A stretch of 44,716 nucleotides of DNA, from the NCBI GenBank assembly GCA_028279275.1, contig JANQOB010000007.1, positions 1-44,716 on the forward strand. The letters are read 5' to 3'. Shown here piece by piece: positions 9,985 to 18,924 of the stretch (position 1 is its first letter; the number at the start of each line of letters is the position of its first letter). A program made the translations under genes and the position numbers. A model generated the notes under the pieces. It saw only the letters and a program-made list of their open reading frames with translations. It was not told the DNA's origin and did not search any database. This stretch comes from Gammaproteobacteria bacterium. GTDB lineage: Bacteria; Pseudomonadota; Gammaproteobacteria; UBA4575.

Positions 9985-10686
9985 ATGAGCTCCAGTGTAA
10001 TTCCAGTCATCACTATTGATGGTCCTGCCGGATCAGGTAAAGGTACTATCGCAAGACAGCTAGCCGCTATTTTGAGTTATCACTATCTGGATAGTGGAGC
10101 ATTGTATAGAGCCTTGGCTCTTCAAAGCCAAGAGCAAAATATTAAACCCGATGATTGTGAAAGTTTGTTGGCTCTATGCCAGAAAATGAACGTGAGATTT
10201 GGTGTTAGTGCGCCGGATAAGAGCAACATCTCGCAGGAACATGTATCAGTCTATTTGAACGATCGAGAGGTCATGGAGGAGCTTCGTACCGAAGATTGCG
10301 CAGCTCGCGCGTCACAACTGGCCTCACAACCAAAGGTCCGGGAAGCTTTATTGAACAAGCAAAGGTCATTCCGAAAAGCACCGGGTTTGGTTGCCGAAGG
10401 AAGGGACATGGGGACCGTGGTTTTTCCAGACGCTGAAAGTAAATTTTTTCTTACTGCCAGCCCCAAAGAGAGAGCCCTAAGGAGGCAGAAACAGTTGAAG
10501 AAACAAGGCATTAGTGCTAGCCTTGGCCCCCTTTTGACAGACATAGAGACGCGAGATTCCAGGGATCAAAATCGCAAAGTCTCTCCATTACGTCCTGCCA
10601 CTGATGCTTTACTTGTTGATTCGACGGAACTATCGATTGAGCAAGTCGTAAATCGAATTGCTGAAGTTGTTCGTGGCCGGCATTAA
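9985..10686 (+). CDS. cmk: Cytidylate kinase
   Basis: Phosphorylates CMP and dCMP to the diphosphates with ATP. The P-loop GPAGSGKGTIA lies at residues 13-23, the YLDSGALYRALAL segment forms part of the NMP-binding site, and GRDMGTVVFPDA and SLGPLLTDIETRDSRDQNR are the conserved later motifs. Length 233 is normal. It sits 10 bases after aroA and 38 before rpsA, the conserved cmk-rpsA pairing of proteobacteria. Confidence 0.96.
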   Translation: MSSSVIPVITIDGPAGSGKGTIARQLAAILSYHYLDSGALYRALALQSQEQNIKPDDCESLLALCQKMNVRFGVSAPDKSNISQEHVSVYLNDREVMEELRTEDCAARASQLASQPKVREALLNKQRSFRKAPGLVAEGRDMGTVVFPDAESKFFLTASPKERALRRQKQLKKQGISASLGPLLTDIETRDSRDQNRKVSPLRPATDALLVDSTELSIEQVVNRIAEVVRGRH

Positions 10687-10724
10687 CTGATCCCAAGAAT
10701 AATAGGAATTGTATATAAATTACT

Positions 10725-12410
10725 ATGAGTGAAAGTTTTGCCGAGCTCTTTGAAGAGAGCGTTTCTAACCTAAATACCCAGCCGGGTACCATCATCAATG
10801 GCACAGTAGTCGATATAAACAAAGATGCCGTAATCGTATATGCGGGCCTTAAGTCAGAAGGCATTATTCCGATAGACCAATTCAAAGTTAATGATGGTGT
10901 GCTCGAAGTTGAGGTGGGTGACTCCGTTGAAGTTGCCTTGGATGCGCTGGAAGATGGTTATGGCGAAACCAAACTTTCACGTGAAAAAGCGCGTAGAGCC
11001 AAAGCATGGATCGAGTTAGAAACAGTTCATGAATCGGGAGAAACGATTACTGGAACGATTACGGGTAAAGTAAAAGGTGGATTCACCGTCGAATTGGGTG
11101 ATTTAAGGGCCTTTTTACCTGGTTCTTTGGTGGATGTACGCCCTGTGCGAGATACATCATATCTAGAAGGTAAAGAGCTTGAATTCAAAGTAATTAAAAT
11201 TGACCTCAAGCGTAATAACGTTGTGGTCTCACGTCGTGCAGTCGTTGAGTCTGAATATAGCGCTGAGCGTGAAGAACTCATTGAAGCGCTCAAAGAAGGG
11301 GCGGTAGTCAAAGGCATTGTCAAGAACTTAACGGATTACGGAGCGTTTTTGGATTTAGGCGGTGTTGATGGTTTATTACACATCACCGATATGGCCTGGA
11401 AGCGTGTAAAGCACCCATCTGAAATTGTCGCGATCGGAGATGAAATTGAAGTTCGTGTTCTTAAGTTCGATAAAGAAAAGACACGTGTATCACTGGGCTT
11501 GAAACAACTCGATGATGATCCATGGCGTGATATCAATCGTCGCTACCCTGAAGGTGCGCGGATATTTGGCAAAGTAACCAATATTGCTGATTATGGATGC
11601 TTTGTGGAAATTGAAGAAGGCATTGAAGGTTTGGTTCATGTTTCAGAAATGGATTGGACCAATAAGAACGTTAACCCAGCAAAAATCGTTTCATTAGGTG
11701 ATGAAGTTGAGGTAATGATTTTAGATATCGATGAGGAGCGTCGTCGAATTTCTCTCGGTATGAAGCAATGCAAAGCCAACCCATGGGATGATTTTGCCAG
11801 CAGTCATGATAAAGGCAGTGAAGTTACCGGCACGATTAAATCGATTACTGATTTTGGAATATTTGTTGGGCTTGACGGAGGAATTGATGGTTTAGTGCAC
11901 TTATCGGATCTTTCTTGGAATGAAACGGGCGAGGAAGCAGTCCGCAATTACAAGAAGGGTGATGAGCTACGTGCCATGGTGTTATCCGTTGATGCCGAGC
12001 GTGAGCGAATCTCTCTGGGTGTTAAGCAAATGGAGAAAGATCCTTTTTCAGGGTTTTTCACCGAGCATCCTAAGGGCAGCATTGTAAAGGGCACAGTAAG
12101 TGAAGTGGATGCAAAAGCAGCAACTATTGTTCTCGCAGAGGGTGTTGAGGGTATACTAAAGGCCTCCGAGATCGCGCGAGATCGCGTTGAAGATGCACGA
12201 ACTGTGTTAAAAGAGGGTGATCAAGTAGAAGCTAAATTTATCGGAGTAGATAAAAAGTCCAGAACGATTATTTTATCTATTAAAGCTAAAGACTATGAAG
12301 AAGAATCTGAAGCTATGCAGGAATACAGTAGTAATGAATCGGCTTCAATGAACCTTGGTGATATTTTAAAAGAATCCATTGAAGATAAAAACGAAGACTC
12401 TGCTGAATAA
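10725..12410 (+). CDS. rpsA: 30S ribosomal protein S1
   Basis: Binds mRNA and helps the 30S subunit load structured or leaderless messages. Six S1 (OB-fold) repeats are seen, starting near residues 20, 105, 190, 277, 364 and 451; repeats 3-5 carry the strongest signatures ([21 protein letters not shown] and similar). The first two diverged repeats anchor the protein to the ribosome. Length 561 is close to the usual 557. The C-terminal tail is acidic. ihfB follows 39 bases downstream, a conserved order. No overlap or frameshift is seen. Confidence 0.98.
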   Translation: MSESFAELFEESVSNLNTQPGTIINGTVVDINKDAVIVYAGLKSEGIIPIDQFKVNDGVLEVEVGDSVEVALDALEDGYGETKLSREKARRAKAWIELETVHESGETITGTITGKVKGGFTVELGDLRAFLPGSLVDVRPVRDTSYLEGKELEFKVIKIDLKRNNVVVSRRAVVESEYSAEREELIEALKEGAVVKGIVKNLTDYGAFLDLGGVDGLLHITDMAWKRVKHPSEIVAIGDEIEVRVLKFDKEKTRVSLGLKQLDDDPWRDINRRYPEGARIFGKVTNIADYGCFVEIEEGIEGLVHVSEMDWTNKNVNPAKIVSLGDEVEVMILDIDEERRRISLGMKQCKANPWDDFASSHDKGSEVTGTIKSITDFGIFVGLDGGIDGLVHLSDLSWNETGEEAVRNYKKGDELRAMVLSVDAERERISLGVKQMEKDPFSGFFTEHPKGSIVKGTVSEVDAKAATIVLAEGVEGILKASEIARDRVEDARTVLKEGDQVEAKFIGVDKKSRTIILSIKAKDYEEESEAMQEYSSNESASMNLGDILKESIEDKNEDSAE

Positions 12411-12449
12411 CAGATTGAATAAAAACAGTTCCAAAATTAGGAGTAACTC

Positions 12450-12770
12450 ATGACCATAAACGATGATAAAAACATGATTACCAAGTCGGAGCTAATTGAG
12501 AAAATATCATTAAAACAAAATCATCTTGCGCATAAAGATATTGAACTATCCATTAAAAGCATCATAGAACAAATGAGCACTTCGCTTTCCCAAGGCGATC
12601 GAATTGAAATTCGAGGGTTTGGTAGTTTTTCTTTGCACTTTAGACCACCCCGTATTGGGCGTAATCCAAAAACTGGCGATGCGGTCTCTTTACCAGGAAA
12701 GCACGTTCCCCATTTTAAACCTGGCAAAGAATTGCGTGAACGCGTGAATCGTAGTGTCAGCCACAATTAA
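12450..12770 (+). CDS. ihfB: Integration host factor subunit beta
   Basis: One half of the IHF heterodimer that bends DNA sharply at specific sites and serves in recombination, replication and transcription. The HU/IHF fold is clear: an N-terminal helical part ([10 protein letters not shown]), then [22 protein letters not shown], the beta-arm that enters the minor groove, and [12 protein letters not shown] at the end. The 106 residues are longer than the usual ~94: there are 8 extra residues at the N-terminus and a short C-terminal tail. The start at 12450 is supported by AGGAG 6-7 bases before it; an internal ATG at 12474 would give the standard N-terminus. Confidence 0.95.
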   Translation: MTINDDKNMITKSELIEKISLKQNHLAHKDIELSIKSIIEQMSTSLSQGDRIEIRGFGSFSLHFRPPRIGRNPKTGDAVSLPGKHVPHFKPGKELRERVNRSVSHN

Positions 12771-12819
12771 GTTAACTAAACGCTTTCAAACAGTTGGTAT
12801 ATATTTTGAAATAAACTAA

Positions 12820-13113
12820 ATGGTACGTTTTCTACTATTTATTTTCTTTCTTGCGCTAACTCTTTTATTTTTTATTTTCACTGTAGAAAACCTAGACCTA
12901 GTTCCATTGAATTTGGTATTTATCCAAATTCAGGTGCCTTTAGGTTTAACTATGCTAATGTGTTTTTTATTCGGTGCATTATTAGGACTTTTTTTCAGTA
13001 TTAGTTTAGTGCTGAAAAATAAAAATAAAGCCAGAGTGTTGGCTAAAAAAGTTGCCGTTGCTGAACAAGAAGTTGCCAATCTTCGCCAGCTTCCCATAAA
13101 GAGCTCCCATTAA
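12820..13113 (+). CDS. lapA: Lipopolysaccharide assembly protein A
   Basis: Small inner-membrane protein that works with LapB in control of LpxC turnover and LPS export. Two hydrophobic segments (about residues 3-22 and 38-62) flank the conserved ENLDLVPLNLVFIQIQVPLGL segment that defines the LapA domain, followed by a C-terminal coiled region (KNKNKARVLAKKVAVAEQEVANLRQ). Length 97 is normal. Its TAA overlaps the lapB ATG by one base, so the two are coupled. Confidence 0.93.
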   Translation: MVRFLLFIFFLALTLLFFIFTVENLDLVPLNLVFIQIQVPLGLTMLMCFLFGALLGLFFSISLVLKNKNKARVLAKKVAVAEQEVANLRQLPIKSSH

Positions 13114-14282
13114 TGCCAGAACTTTACTGGTTGCTGCTGCTATTAGCAGGTGTTGCAGGGTGGTTTCTGGCGCAAATTTTTTATAAAAATCGCTCTAAGC
13201 CAAAAATCCCCGGCGAATATCTTAAAGGATTAAACTACTTATTAAATGAACAACCAGATAAAGCCTTAGAAGTTTTTATTGACCTTGTGGATGTGGATAC
13301 AGAAACCGTGGAAACGCATTTAGTGTTGGGCAATATGTTTCGGCGCAGGGGAGAAGTGGATAGAGCCATCCGCATACATCAAAATTTGATTGCACGTCCC
13401 ACACTTGAAGCTGTAAACAAATCTACTGCCTTGCTTGAGTTGGCTAAAGATTATTTAAAAGCGGGTTTGTTAGATCGTGCAGAGGCCTTGCTTAAAAATG
13501 TAATTGAAATTGGTATACAAACAGACGAGGCTTATCCATTGTTGTTAGGTTTGTATGAGCAAGAAAAAGAATGGAGTTTGGCGATAGAAACCACAAAAAA
13601 ATTAGAAAAAGTACAAGGCAAAAAAATGAACCATATCACTGCACACTATTACTGTGAGTTAAGTGAAGTGGCATTAGAGAATAAATCTAAAGATAATAAT
13701 GAATCGCAGAAATCAGCTAAACAATTAGCAAAAAAAGCCCTTTCTTATGATAAGAATTGTGCGCGTGCAAGCGTATTATTAGGCCATATCGCAATGCATG
13801 AAGAAAATTACAAATCTGCAATTAAATTTTATATTGCAGTAGCGCGACAAAAACCAGAATATTTGCCTGAGGTGTTTATGGATTTGCGTGAAGCATTTAT
13901 CAAGCAAAATGATCAAGAAGGATTTAGACAGTTCTTACGTAATATTAAAGATTCTAATCTTAGTGGGCTTACTTTAACAAATTTACTCGAAGATCTAGGT
14001 GAAGATGATATCGAGAAACAGCTTATACTAGATTGGTTACTTGAAAAGTCTAAATTATCTTTGTTGGAAGTGAATGGCTTCTTAAAGAGTAAAACTAATA
14101 ACAACGAATCTATTAGCGAGTTGGGTTTGTCTAAAATACAAGAGAGTGTAGAACAATTCATTAGCAACCGTAGTACGCATCAGTGTAAACAATGCGGTTT
14201 TCATGGCAAGTTGCTCTATTGGCAATGCCCAAGTTGCCATAGTTGGGGTACAGTGGTGCCAGTGATGCCCAGTCTTAATTAA
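13113..14282 (+). CDS. lapB: Lipopolysaccharide assembly protein B (TPR and rubredoxin-like zinc domain)
   Basis: Inner-membrane adaptor that links LPS synthesis to FtsH-dependent degradation of LpxC. The N-terminus is a membrane anchor (YWLLLLLAGVAGWFLAQIF), followed by tetratricopeptide repeats through about residue 330 (for example HLVLGNMFRRRGEVDRAIRI and ALLELAKDYLKAGLLDRAEA). The C-terminus carries a rubredoxin-type metal site, CKQCGFHGKLLYWQCPSC, with all four cysteines. Length 389 equals that of the E. coli protein. The lapAB-pyrF order is conserved in gammaproteobacteria. Confidence 0.95.
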   Translation: MPELYWLLLLLAGVAGWFLAQIFYKNRSKPKIPGEYLKGLNYLLNEQPDKALEVFIDLVDVDTETVETHLVLGNMFRRRGEVDRAIRIHQNLIARPTLEAVNKSTALLELAKDYLKAGLLDRAEALLKNVIEIGIQTDEAYPLLLGLYEQEKEWSLAIETTKKLEKVQGKKMNHITAHYYCELSEVALENKSKDNNESQKSAKQLAKKALSYDKNCARASVLLGHIAMHEENYKSAIKFYIAVARQKPEYLPEVFMDLREAFIKQNDQEGFRQFLRNIKDSNLSGLTLTNLLEDLGEDDIEKQLILDWLLEKSKLSLLEVNGFLKSKTNNNESISELGLSKIQESVEQFISNRSTHQCKQCGFHGKLLYWQCPSCHSWGTVVPVMPSLN

Positions 14283-14310
14283 ATGAACCTTAATAAAAAA
14301 TGATAACAAG

Positions 14311-15018
14311 ATGATGTCGGATGAGAACCCAATTATTGTTGCGCTTGATTATCCAAATGCCAAGCAAGCGAATGAATTTATACAGCGTATTCAAGGTTCT
14401 TCGTGTAAGTTAAAAGTGGGTCTGGAACTTTTTATTGCCGAGGGCCCTGCTTTTGTTGAACAGTTGGTTGTTCAAGGACATCAAGTATTTTTAGATTTAA
14501 AGCTACACGATATTCCTAATACTGTTGCTTCAGCGTGCAGATCGGCTTCAAGCTTAGGAGTTTGGATGATGACGTTACATGCATTAGGAGGGGAGGCGAT
14601 GCTTCGCGCAGCGCGTGAAGAAATATCTAACTCCGTAAATGCCCCTAAGCTTGTTGCGGTAACCGTATTAACTTCAATGGATGAAAATGAATTAAAGGGT
14701 GTTGGTATTGATAGCTCTGCTAAAGATATGGTAATGAAGCTTGCAGAAGTTGCCATGAATGCAAACATTGATGGTATGGTGTGTTCCGTGCATGAGGTTG
14801 CTGCAATAAGAAAAAAGTGGGGAGAGCTTCCATTAGTCGTTACACCTGGAATACGTTTACAAAATGACCGATCTCATGATCAAAGTCGTATTGCATCGCC
14901 CAAACAGGCACATGATTTGGGTTCAAGTTATATCGTGGTAGGCCGACCTATCACGCAAGCAATGAATCCAGTTGAAGCAATGAATCAATATCTTGATAGC
15001 TGGAGTTCAAGTGCATAG
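14311..15018 (+). CDS. pyrF: Orotidine 5'-phosphate decarboxylase
   Basis: Last step of de novo UMP synthesis, decarboxylating OMP without a cofactor. The catalytic D62xK64xxD67 set sits in LDLKLHDIPNT, the N-terminal IVALDYPN strand and the C-terminal VTPGIRL and YIVVGRPIT phosphate-binding loops are present. Length 235 is typical. It starts 28 bases after lapB. Two ATGs are in tandem at the start (MMSD); either could be used. Confidence 0.96.
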   Translation: MMSDENPIIVALDYPNAKQANEFIQRIQGSSCKLKVGLELFIAEGPAFVEQLVVQGHQVFLDLKLHDIPNTVASACRSASSLGVWMMTLHALGGEAMLRAAREEISNSVNAPKLVAVTVLTSMDENELKGVGIDSSAKDMVMKLAEVAMNANIDGMVCSVHEVAAIRKKWGELPLVVTPGIRLQNDRSHDQSRIASPKQAHDLGSSYIVVGRPITQAMNPVEAMNQYLDSWSSSA

Positions 15019-15026
15019 CGACATAT

Positions 15027-15064
15027 GGCTTCATGTTTGTAATTTTAATAATTAAAATAAAGCC
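15027..15064 (+). repeat. AT-rich hairpin after pyrF
   Basis: GGCTT (15027-15031) pairs with AAGCC (15060-15064), enclosing a nearly perfect inner palindrome ATTTTAAT-A-ATTAAAAT (15042-15058). It lies 8 bases after the pyrF stop and may end the operon, but there is no terminal T-run, so its role is uncertain. Confidence 0.3.
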
Positions 15065-15146
15065 GATAGATTAACTAGCAGAATAAATTTGATAGCAGAT
15101 AAAACTTAATATTAGAATTTCTGCGACAGCAATATTAGGGGGACAA

Positions 15147-15404
15147 ATGTTGCGTCTACTATTAGTTTCATTATTTTTTGTATTTATCTCAATTGTAAAT
15201 GCAGAGCCAGTCAACATAAATGAGGCAGATGCTCAAGAGCTTGCTGACAGCTTGAATGGGGTAGGCCCAAAGAAAGCTCAAGCAATCATAGAATATAGGG
15301 AAATAAATGGCCCATTTTACAGCGCAGAAGAGATTGTCAATGTAAAAGGCATTGGTCCCAAAACGTTAGAGAAGAATATTGAAAAAATTCGTGTTAGGAA
15401 TTAA
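15147..15404 (+). CDS. ComEA-like helix-hairpin-helix DNA-binding protein, exported
   Basis: A signal peptide (MLRLLLVSLFFVFISIVNA) is followed by a compact double helix-hairpin-helix domain: VNINEADAQELADSLNGVGPKKAQAII and VKGIGPKTLEKN. This is the periplasmic ComEA fold that binds incoming DNA in natural transformation; short gammaproteobacterial versions of this size (85 residues) are common and several also lie near lapB/pyrF. A strong ribosome binding site (GGGGG, about 5 bases upstream) supports the start. It stands alone with about 100-base spacers on each side. A role in DNA uptake is likely but not proven by context. Confidence 0.88.
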   Translation: MLRLLLVSLFFVFISIVNAEPVNINEADAQELADSLNGVGPKKAQAIIEYREINGPFYSAEEIVNVKGIGPKTLEKNIEKIRVRN

Positions 15405-15501
15405 TTTTCTTGCAATATAACTATGATGTGATAATTTTTACATAAATTCTTTAGCTATCTAGTTCTCATTTTTAAAAATAAAAATAATTTACAGTAAGCA
15501 T

Positions 15502-16374
15502 ATGCAAAAGATTCGTAAAGCTGTATTTCCTGTTGCAGGAATGGGAACGAGATTTCTTCCTGCCACTAAGGCTAACCCTAAAGAAATGCTACCCGTGGTG
15601 GATAAACCGTTGATTCAATATGCAGCCGAAGAGGCTGTTGCTGCGGGAATTGATACCTTAATTTTTATTACCGGTCGTAATAAACGCTCAATTGAAGATC
15701 ATTTTGATAAAGCTTATGAATTAGAAACTGAACTGCTGGCAGATGGTAAAGATACTATGCTCAATATGGTTCAAAATATTCTTCCCGGTGATGTAAAGTG
15801 TATCTATATTCGTCAATCTGAGCCATTAGGTTTAGGGCATGCTGTGTTATGTGCTAAACCTGTAGTCGGTGATGATCCCTTTGCGGTGTTACTAGCAGAT
15901 GATCTAGTTGACAATGATGCATATGGATGCACATCCCAAATGGTTGACGTATATGAAAAAGAAAAATGTGGTGTTGTTGGCGTGCAAGAAGTTAAAAAAG
16001 AAGAAGTAAAAAGTTATGGAGTAATTGCAGGCAACAAAATTCAAGATAATTTGTGGGATGTAGATACATTCGTGGAAAAACCAGATCCTGAAGATGCGCC
16101 ATCAAATGTTGCAGTTGTTGGGCGCTATTTATTAGAACCATCTATATTTAAAATTCTTGAAGAGACGGGCAAAGGTGCTGGTGGTGAAATTCAATTGACC
16201 GATGCCTTAGCCACACAGGCAAAGTCAGAAAAATTATTGGCTTATAAATTTGAAGGTAAGCGATATGACTGTGGAAGCAAGTTGGGTTATCTAGAGGCTA
16301 CGGTTGAGCTTGCCATGAAGCACGGTGGAATTGGCAAACGATTCACAAACTACTTACAGCAACGTATTAAATAA
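15502..16374 (+). CDS. galU: UTP-glucose-1-phosphate uridylyltransferase
   Basis: Makes UDP-glucose from UTP and glucose 1-phosphate, feeding LPS, polysaccharide and UDP-glucuronate synthesis. The N-terminal nucleotide-binding motif [20 protein letters not shown], followed by [18 protein letters not shown], is diagnostic; the acidic metal-binding LLADDLVDN segment and FVEKP follow. Length 290 is typical. Its product could supply the nucleotide-sugar enzymes in the 2.6-5 kb island. The gene is alone in its transcription unit and converges with the bactofilin-like gene downstream. Confidence 0.96.
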   Translation: MQKIRKAVFPVAGMGTRFLPATKANPKEMLPVVDKPLIQYAAEEAVAAGIDTLIFITGRNKRSIEDHFDKAYELETELLADGKDTMLNMVQNILPGDVKCIYIRQSEPLGLGHAVLCAKPVVGDDPFAVLLADDLVDNDAYGCTSQMVDVYEKEKCGVVGVQEVKKEEVKSYGVIAGNKIQDNLWDVDTFVEKPDPEDAPSNVAVVGRYLLEPSIFKILEETGKGAGGEIQLTDALATQAKSEKLLAYKFEGKRYDCGSKLGYLEATVELAMKHGGIGKRFTNYLQQRIK

Positions 16375-16495
16375 TCTTATATTTGTTTGACGCTTAGCTG
16401 TAATGGCTTGATGATTTAATCAAGATCTATTGCCCGCGTTAGGGGTTAAGTAGACTTTCTCTATCTTATTATTACTATGAATGTTATGAGTCTGT

Positions 16496-17656
16496 TTATA
16501 AAGAGTCTTCTCTCACACGATTACCAAGCGTTACTGTGGCAGCACCGAGGCCTAATAACATAGCAAGTGTAAGTAATAACTCACCAAGAAATGGTATGAA
16601 ACCTATAATCACTAATATAATGACACCCACAGCTAGAAGAAATAAACGTTGACCGGTTTTTTTGTATTTAGCTTTTTTGTTTAGCATCCAATCCGACACG
16701 GTTAATGCTGCTGTCGCAATACCAATAATGAATAAAAACGGTAGCAATAATAGAGTGGCCACTCCAATCGGAATTCCAATGATGGTAACTATAGTTACTA
16801 TTATGAAAATTGGGATGCCGATAAATACAATTAACCCCCATAAGATGCTTCGACCTGGATGAGTGCGTAGCATAGTTATGCTTTGTTCAACAAAACCGCG
16901 TGCAAACATAACTAGAATGAGTCCAAGAATAAATACACTCATAGATAATATTAGGAAAAAAGCGCGACTATCGGACTCGTTTTCATCCTGTTTAAAATAT
17001 TCTGAATCTTCTAGACTTGATTTAGTGAGCTTACCGACCACTTTTGCATTTGGAGAAATAACAGCTTCCTCGCTAGATCGAATAGTAAGATTACCTTCAA
17101 TATGTGCAGAATCTCCAAGCTGCACATGACGGCCCTCGATCGTTACGGATCCGGATGTACGACCTAAAAAAATAACTTGGTCTGCATACAGACTGAGATT
17201 ATCTTTCGCGGTTCCGTTAAACTCTATCAGTGCTGCAGCTAAAGATGTGTCGTTAGGTAATAAAGAATTTTTAGAAATTTCAATTGATGCCGCTGCCGCA
17301 TTTAATTTTTTTCCTATTACAGCATCGACTGTTAATTCAGCCCCTGCGAGTCGGGCATTACCTGTTACTTTACCGCTAACATTCAAATGTGAGCTTGCAG
17401 CATATAAATTGCCATTGGTTTCTATATCTATATCTACTAAAGCTCCCGCTGCCCATATGTCTTGTTGAGCTTTACCTTCAATGTTTACACGAGCGCCAGC
17501 AACATAAATGTTCTCTACGTTTTCAGATATGATTTTTATATTTGCACCAGCAGCTTTAATATTATTTTCTTCATCTGTGGCTAATACGTTGAAAAAAACT
17601 GCAATAAAAATGATGAGGATTGTAGATATGAATAGGATCAATTTTCGTCTATGCAT
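16496..17656 (-). CDS. Bactofilin-like polymer-forming protein with C-terminal membrane domain
   Basis: A signal or anchor segment (about residues 5-26) leads into a long beta-helical repeat region (about 30-215) with short repeated strands such as NIYVAGARVNIEG, DIWAAGALVDIDI and NLYAASSHLNVSG, the pattern of polymer-forming bactofilins. After a linker, residues from about 232 to 378 form roughly four to five hydrophobic segments, as in the uncharacterised membrane domain often attached to such repeats. AGGGG before the ATG supports the start. Because the repeat part lies after an export-type segment it should be extracytoplasmic, unlike classical cytoplasmic bactofilins. Function is unknown; an envelope scaffold is a guess. 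Confidence 0.75.
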   Translation of the reverse strand: MHRRKLILFISTILIIFIAVFFNVLATDEENNIKAAGANIKIISENVENIYVAGARVNIEGKAQQDIWAAGALVDIDIETNGNLYAASSHLNVSGKVTGNARLAGAELTVDAVIGKKLNAAAASIEISKNSLLPNDTSLAAALIEFNGTAKDNLSLYADQVIFLGRTSGSVTIEGRHVQLGDSAHIEGNLTIRSSEEAVISPNAKVVGKLTKSSLEDSEYFKQDENESDSRAFFLILSMSVFILGLILVMFARGFVEQSITMLRTHPGRSILWGLIVFIGIPIFIIVTIVTIIGIPIGVATLLLLPFLFIIGIATAALTVSDWMLNKKAKYKKTGQRLFLLAVGVIILVIIGFIPFLGELLLTLAMLLGLGAATVTLGNRVREDSL

Positions 17657-17734
17657 ACGTTACCCCTAATGAACTGTACCAAATACACTATAAAATGATA
17701 TTTATAAAGAAAGCACATTTTGAGTGCTGTGCTT

Positions 17735-17748
17735 TTGATCTAGCTCAA
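17735..17748. promoter_or_regulatory. FNR-like box, one mismatch, upstream member of a pair
   Basis: TTGAT-CTAG-CTCAA differs from TTGAT-N4-ATCAA at one base. It lies 41 bases before a perfect box, giving a tandem arrangement in front of the 129-residue membrane protein gene. It is also about 80 bases upstream of the divergent bactofilin-like gene (start 17656) and could serve that promoter. Confidence 0.5.
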
Positions 17749-17789
17749 TTTATTTAATAAATAGAGAATTTGATAAAACTAGCTAAATA

Positions 17790-17803
17790 TTGATAAATAT
17801 CAA
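17790..17803. promoter_or_regulatory. FNR box, perfect match
   Basis: TTGAT-AAAT-ATCAA matches the FNR/ANR consensus at all ten fixed positions and ends 75 bases before the ATG at 17878. With a class II geometry (centre near -41.5) transcription would begin close to 17838. The FNR encoded at 27.9 kb has the matching recognition helix. Confidence 0.75.
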
Positions 17804-17877
17804 TTTTACTAATTCAAAAATTAATACTATTTGAGAGGCTGAAAGAAGACAAAAAATTATAAAGAATGAGGTGACTC

Positions 17878-18267
17878 ATGAACTTTGGAACAATAGAAAT
17901 ACTCGCATTGATACTTATTGCGATAACCGCTATTAAACTTCTTATTTTCATAGTGAACCCTCATTGGTGGTATAGTTTTATAGAAAAAGTATATAGCAGC
18001 CCTGCGATTACATCCTTAATCGCATTTATATTAGCAATGATTGTTTTATACTTTTTAATTCTATCTGGAATTACAATAGTTGAAATACTTGCAGTTAGCT
18101 TATTTATTGCATTATTAATTGCTATAGGATTTGCGAAATATGCTAATAAATTAATACCTTGGATTAGAGATCAAAATATTGTATCAGTGTTAAAAGAGTT
18201 ATGGTTGTACACTTTGGTATGGTTATTATTAATAGCCTGGGGTGCAGGCGAGCTTTTGATTAGTTAG
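17878..18267 (+). CDS. Four-helix integral membrane protein, unknown function
   Basis: No characterised family recognised. The 129-residue product is almost entirely hydrophobic, with about four membrane segments (about residues 5-27, 43-65, 66-86 and 106-127) and a conserved-looking aromatic loop, VNPHWWYSFIEKVYSS, between the first two. GAGGTGA just before the ATG gives a good ribosome binding site. A perfect FNR-type site lies 75 bases upstream and a second copy 41 bases further, so anaerobic or low-oxygen induction is likely. The DUF4404 gene starts 3 bases after its stop and has no ribosome binding site of its own, suggesting coupling. Confidence 0.75.
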   Translation: MNFGTIEILALILIAITAIKLLIFIVNPHWWYSFIEKVYSSPAITSLIAFILAMIVLYFLILSGITIVEILAVSLFIALLIAIGFAKYANKLIPWIRDQNIVSVLKELWLYTLVWLLLIAWGAGELLIS

Positions 18268-18270
18268 CCC

Positions 18271-18519
18271 ATGAGTAAAGAAGAAGTACACGACTTACTC
18301 GTTAAACTGAAAAGAGAAGTTAATAATCTTGATTCAAGTAGCGATATTCATAATGAGATGAATTCATTGATCACGGATATTGAACAGCAATTAGAACTAA
18401 ATGAAACATCTATAACAGAGAATATTCGGAATTATATTGAGCAAATTGAAGCTGAGCATCCAAGAGTTACGAATATTCTAAGCGAGCTAATGATAAAATT
18501 AATGAATATTGGAATCTAA
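18271..18519 (+). CDS. DUF4404 family protein
   Basis: An 82-residue, highly charged, helical protein matching the pattern of DUF4404: an N-terminal helix (EEVHDLLVKLKREV), a central acidic helix (LITDIEQQLEL) and a C-terminal segment IEQIEAEHPRVTNILSELMIKLMNIGI, where the AEHPR motif is characteristic. No catalytic residues are evident and the family function is unknown. It follows the membrane protein gene by 3 bases and lacks a Shine-Dalgarno sequence, so it is probably translated by coupling and shares the FNR-box promoter. Confidence 0.8.
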   Translation: MSKEEVHDLLVKLKREVNNLDSSSDIHNEMNSLITDIEQQLELNETSITENIRNYIEQIEAEHPRVTNILSELMIKLMNIGI

Positions 18520-18666
18520 TTAAACCTCTCACGAAAAGCTTTTCAGCCGTTCTAAATATCTTAAATCTCTACTTAACATTTTATATCTCATACAAACGAG
18601 TTCAGTTAAATATAAATTATATGAATTATTCATGCCTGACTGCAATCAAGTATAGGATAGATACAG

Positions 18667-18783
18667 TATGCAAGATGCAGAATAACAATATATGATTTCA
18701 GCTGTTACCTAATTGCTATTAGGTTTTTCTTGGGGAAAGCATTATGTATTTATTTTAAGCATATACCTTCCGCATCTTGCATA
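18667..18783. repeat. 117-base element bounded by inverted repeats
   Basis: TATGCAAGATGCAGAA (18667-18682) is matched in inverted orientation by TTCCGCATCTTGCATA (18768-18783), 15 of 16 bases. The inside contains a terminator-like hairpin. It could be a small non-autonomous mobile element or the stem of a long RNA. No clear target-site duplication is seen in the flanks (GATACAG on the left, AGATATC on the right). Confidence 0.4.
18707..18728 (+). terminator. Rho-independent terminator-like hairpin
   Basis: ACCTAAT-TGCT-ATTAGGT (7-bp perfect stem, 4-base loop), the stem end running into TTTTT. It is about 190 bases beyond the DUF4404 stop, so it may end that transcript or a small RNA starting inside the spacer. 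The stem is AT-rich and therefore weak. Confidence 0.45.
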
Positions 18784-18844
18784 AGATATCTCATAAACAT
18801 TATGAGACATTCCTTAAGTATATTTCATTTCTTATAATGAACAA

Positions 18845-18858
18845 TTGATATAAATCAT
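18845..18858. promoter_or_regulatory. FNR-like box, one mismatch
   Basis: TTGAT-ATAA-ATCAT differs from the consensus at the last base. It ends 67 bases before the ATG of the split cytochrome gene, the same spacing seen at the perfect sites in this region. Confidence 0.55.
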
Positions 18859-18924
18859 CTAATTCATTATTTGATACTTGTATTGTTACTTTACATCAAA
18901 TAATTAGGAGAAAGGGTGCTTAGG

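Larger units (their letters stand above)
18520..18924. other. Non-coding spacer with structured elements
   Basis: No gene of convincing quality is seen in these 405 bases. The spacer holds a pair of 16-base near-identical inverted repeats 85 bases apart (18667-18682 and 18768-18783), a terminator-like hairpin between them (18707-18728), and an FNR-like box (18845-18858) in front of the broken cytochrome gene. The rest is AT-rich without further pattern. Confidence 0.6.

Noticed and set aside
10517..10885. 122-codon antisense frame across the cmk-rpsA junction
   Set aside because: It overlaps two certain essential genes and has no recognisable domain.
16407..16424. CTTGAT-GATTTA-ATCAAG as an FNR box or terminator
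   Set aside because: The half-site spacing is six bases, not four, and there is no T-run; it lies between convergent genes.
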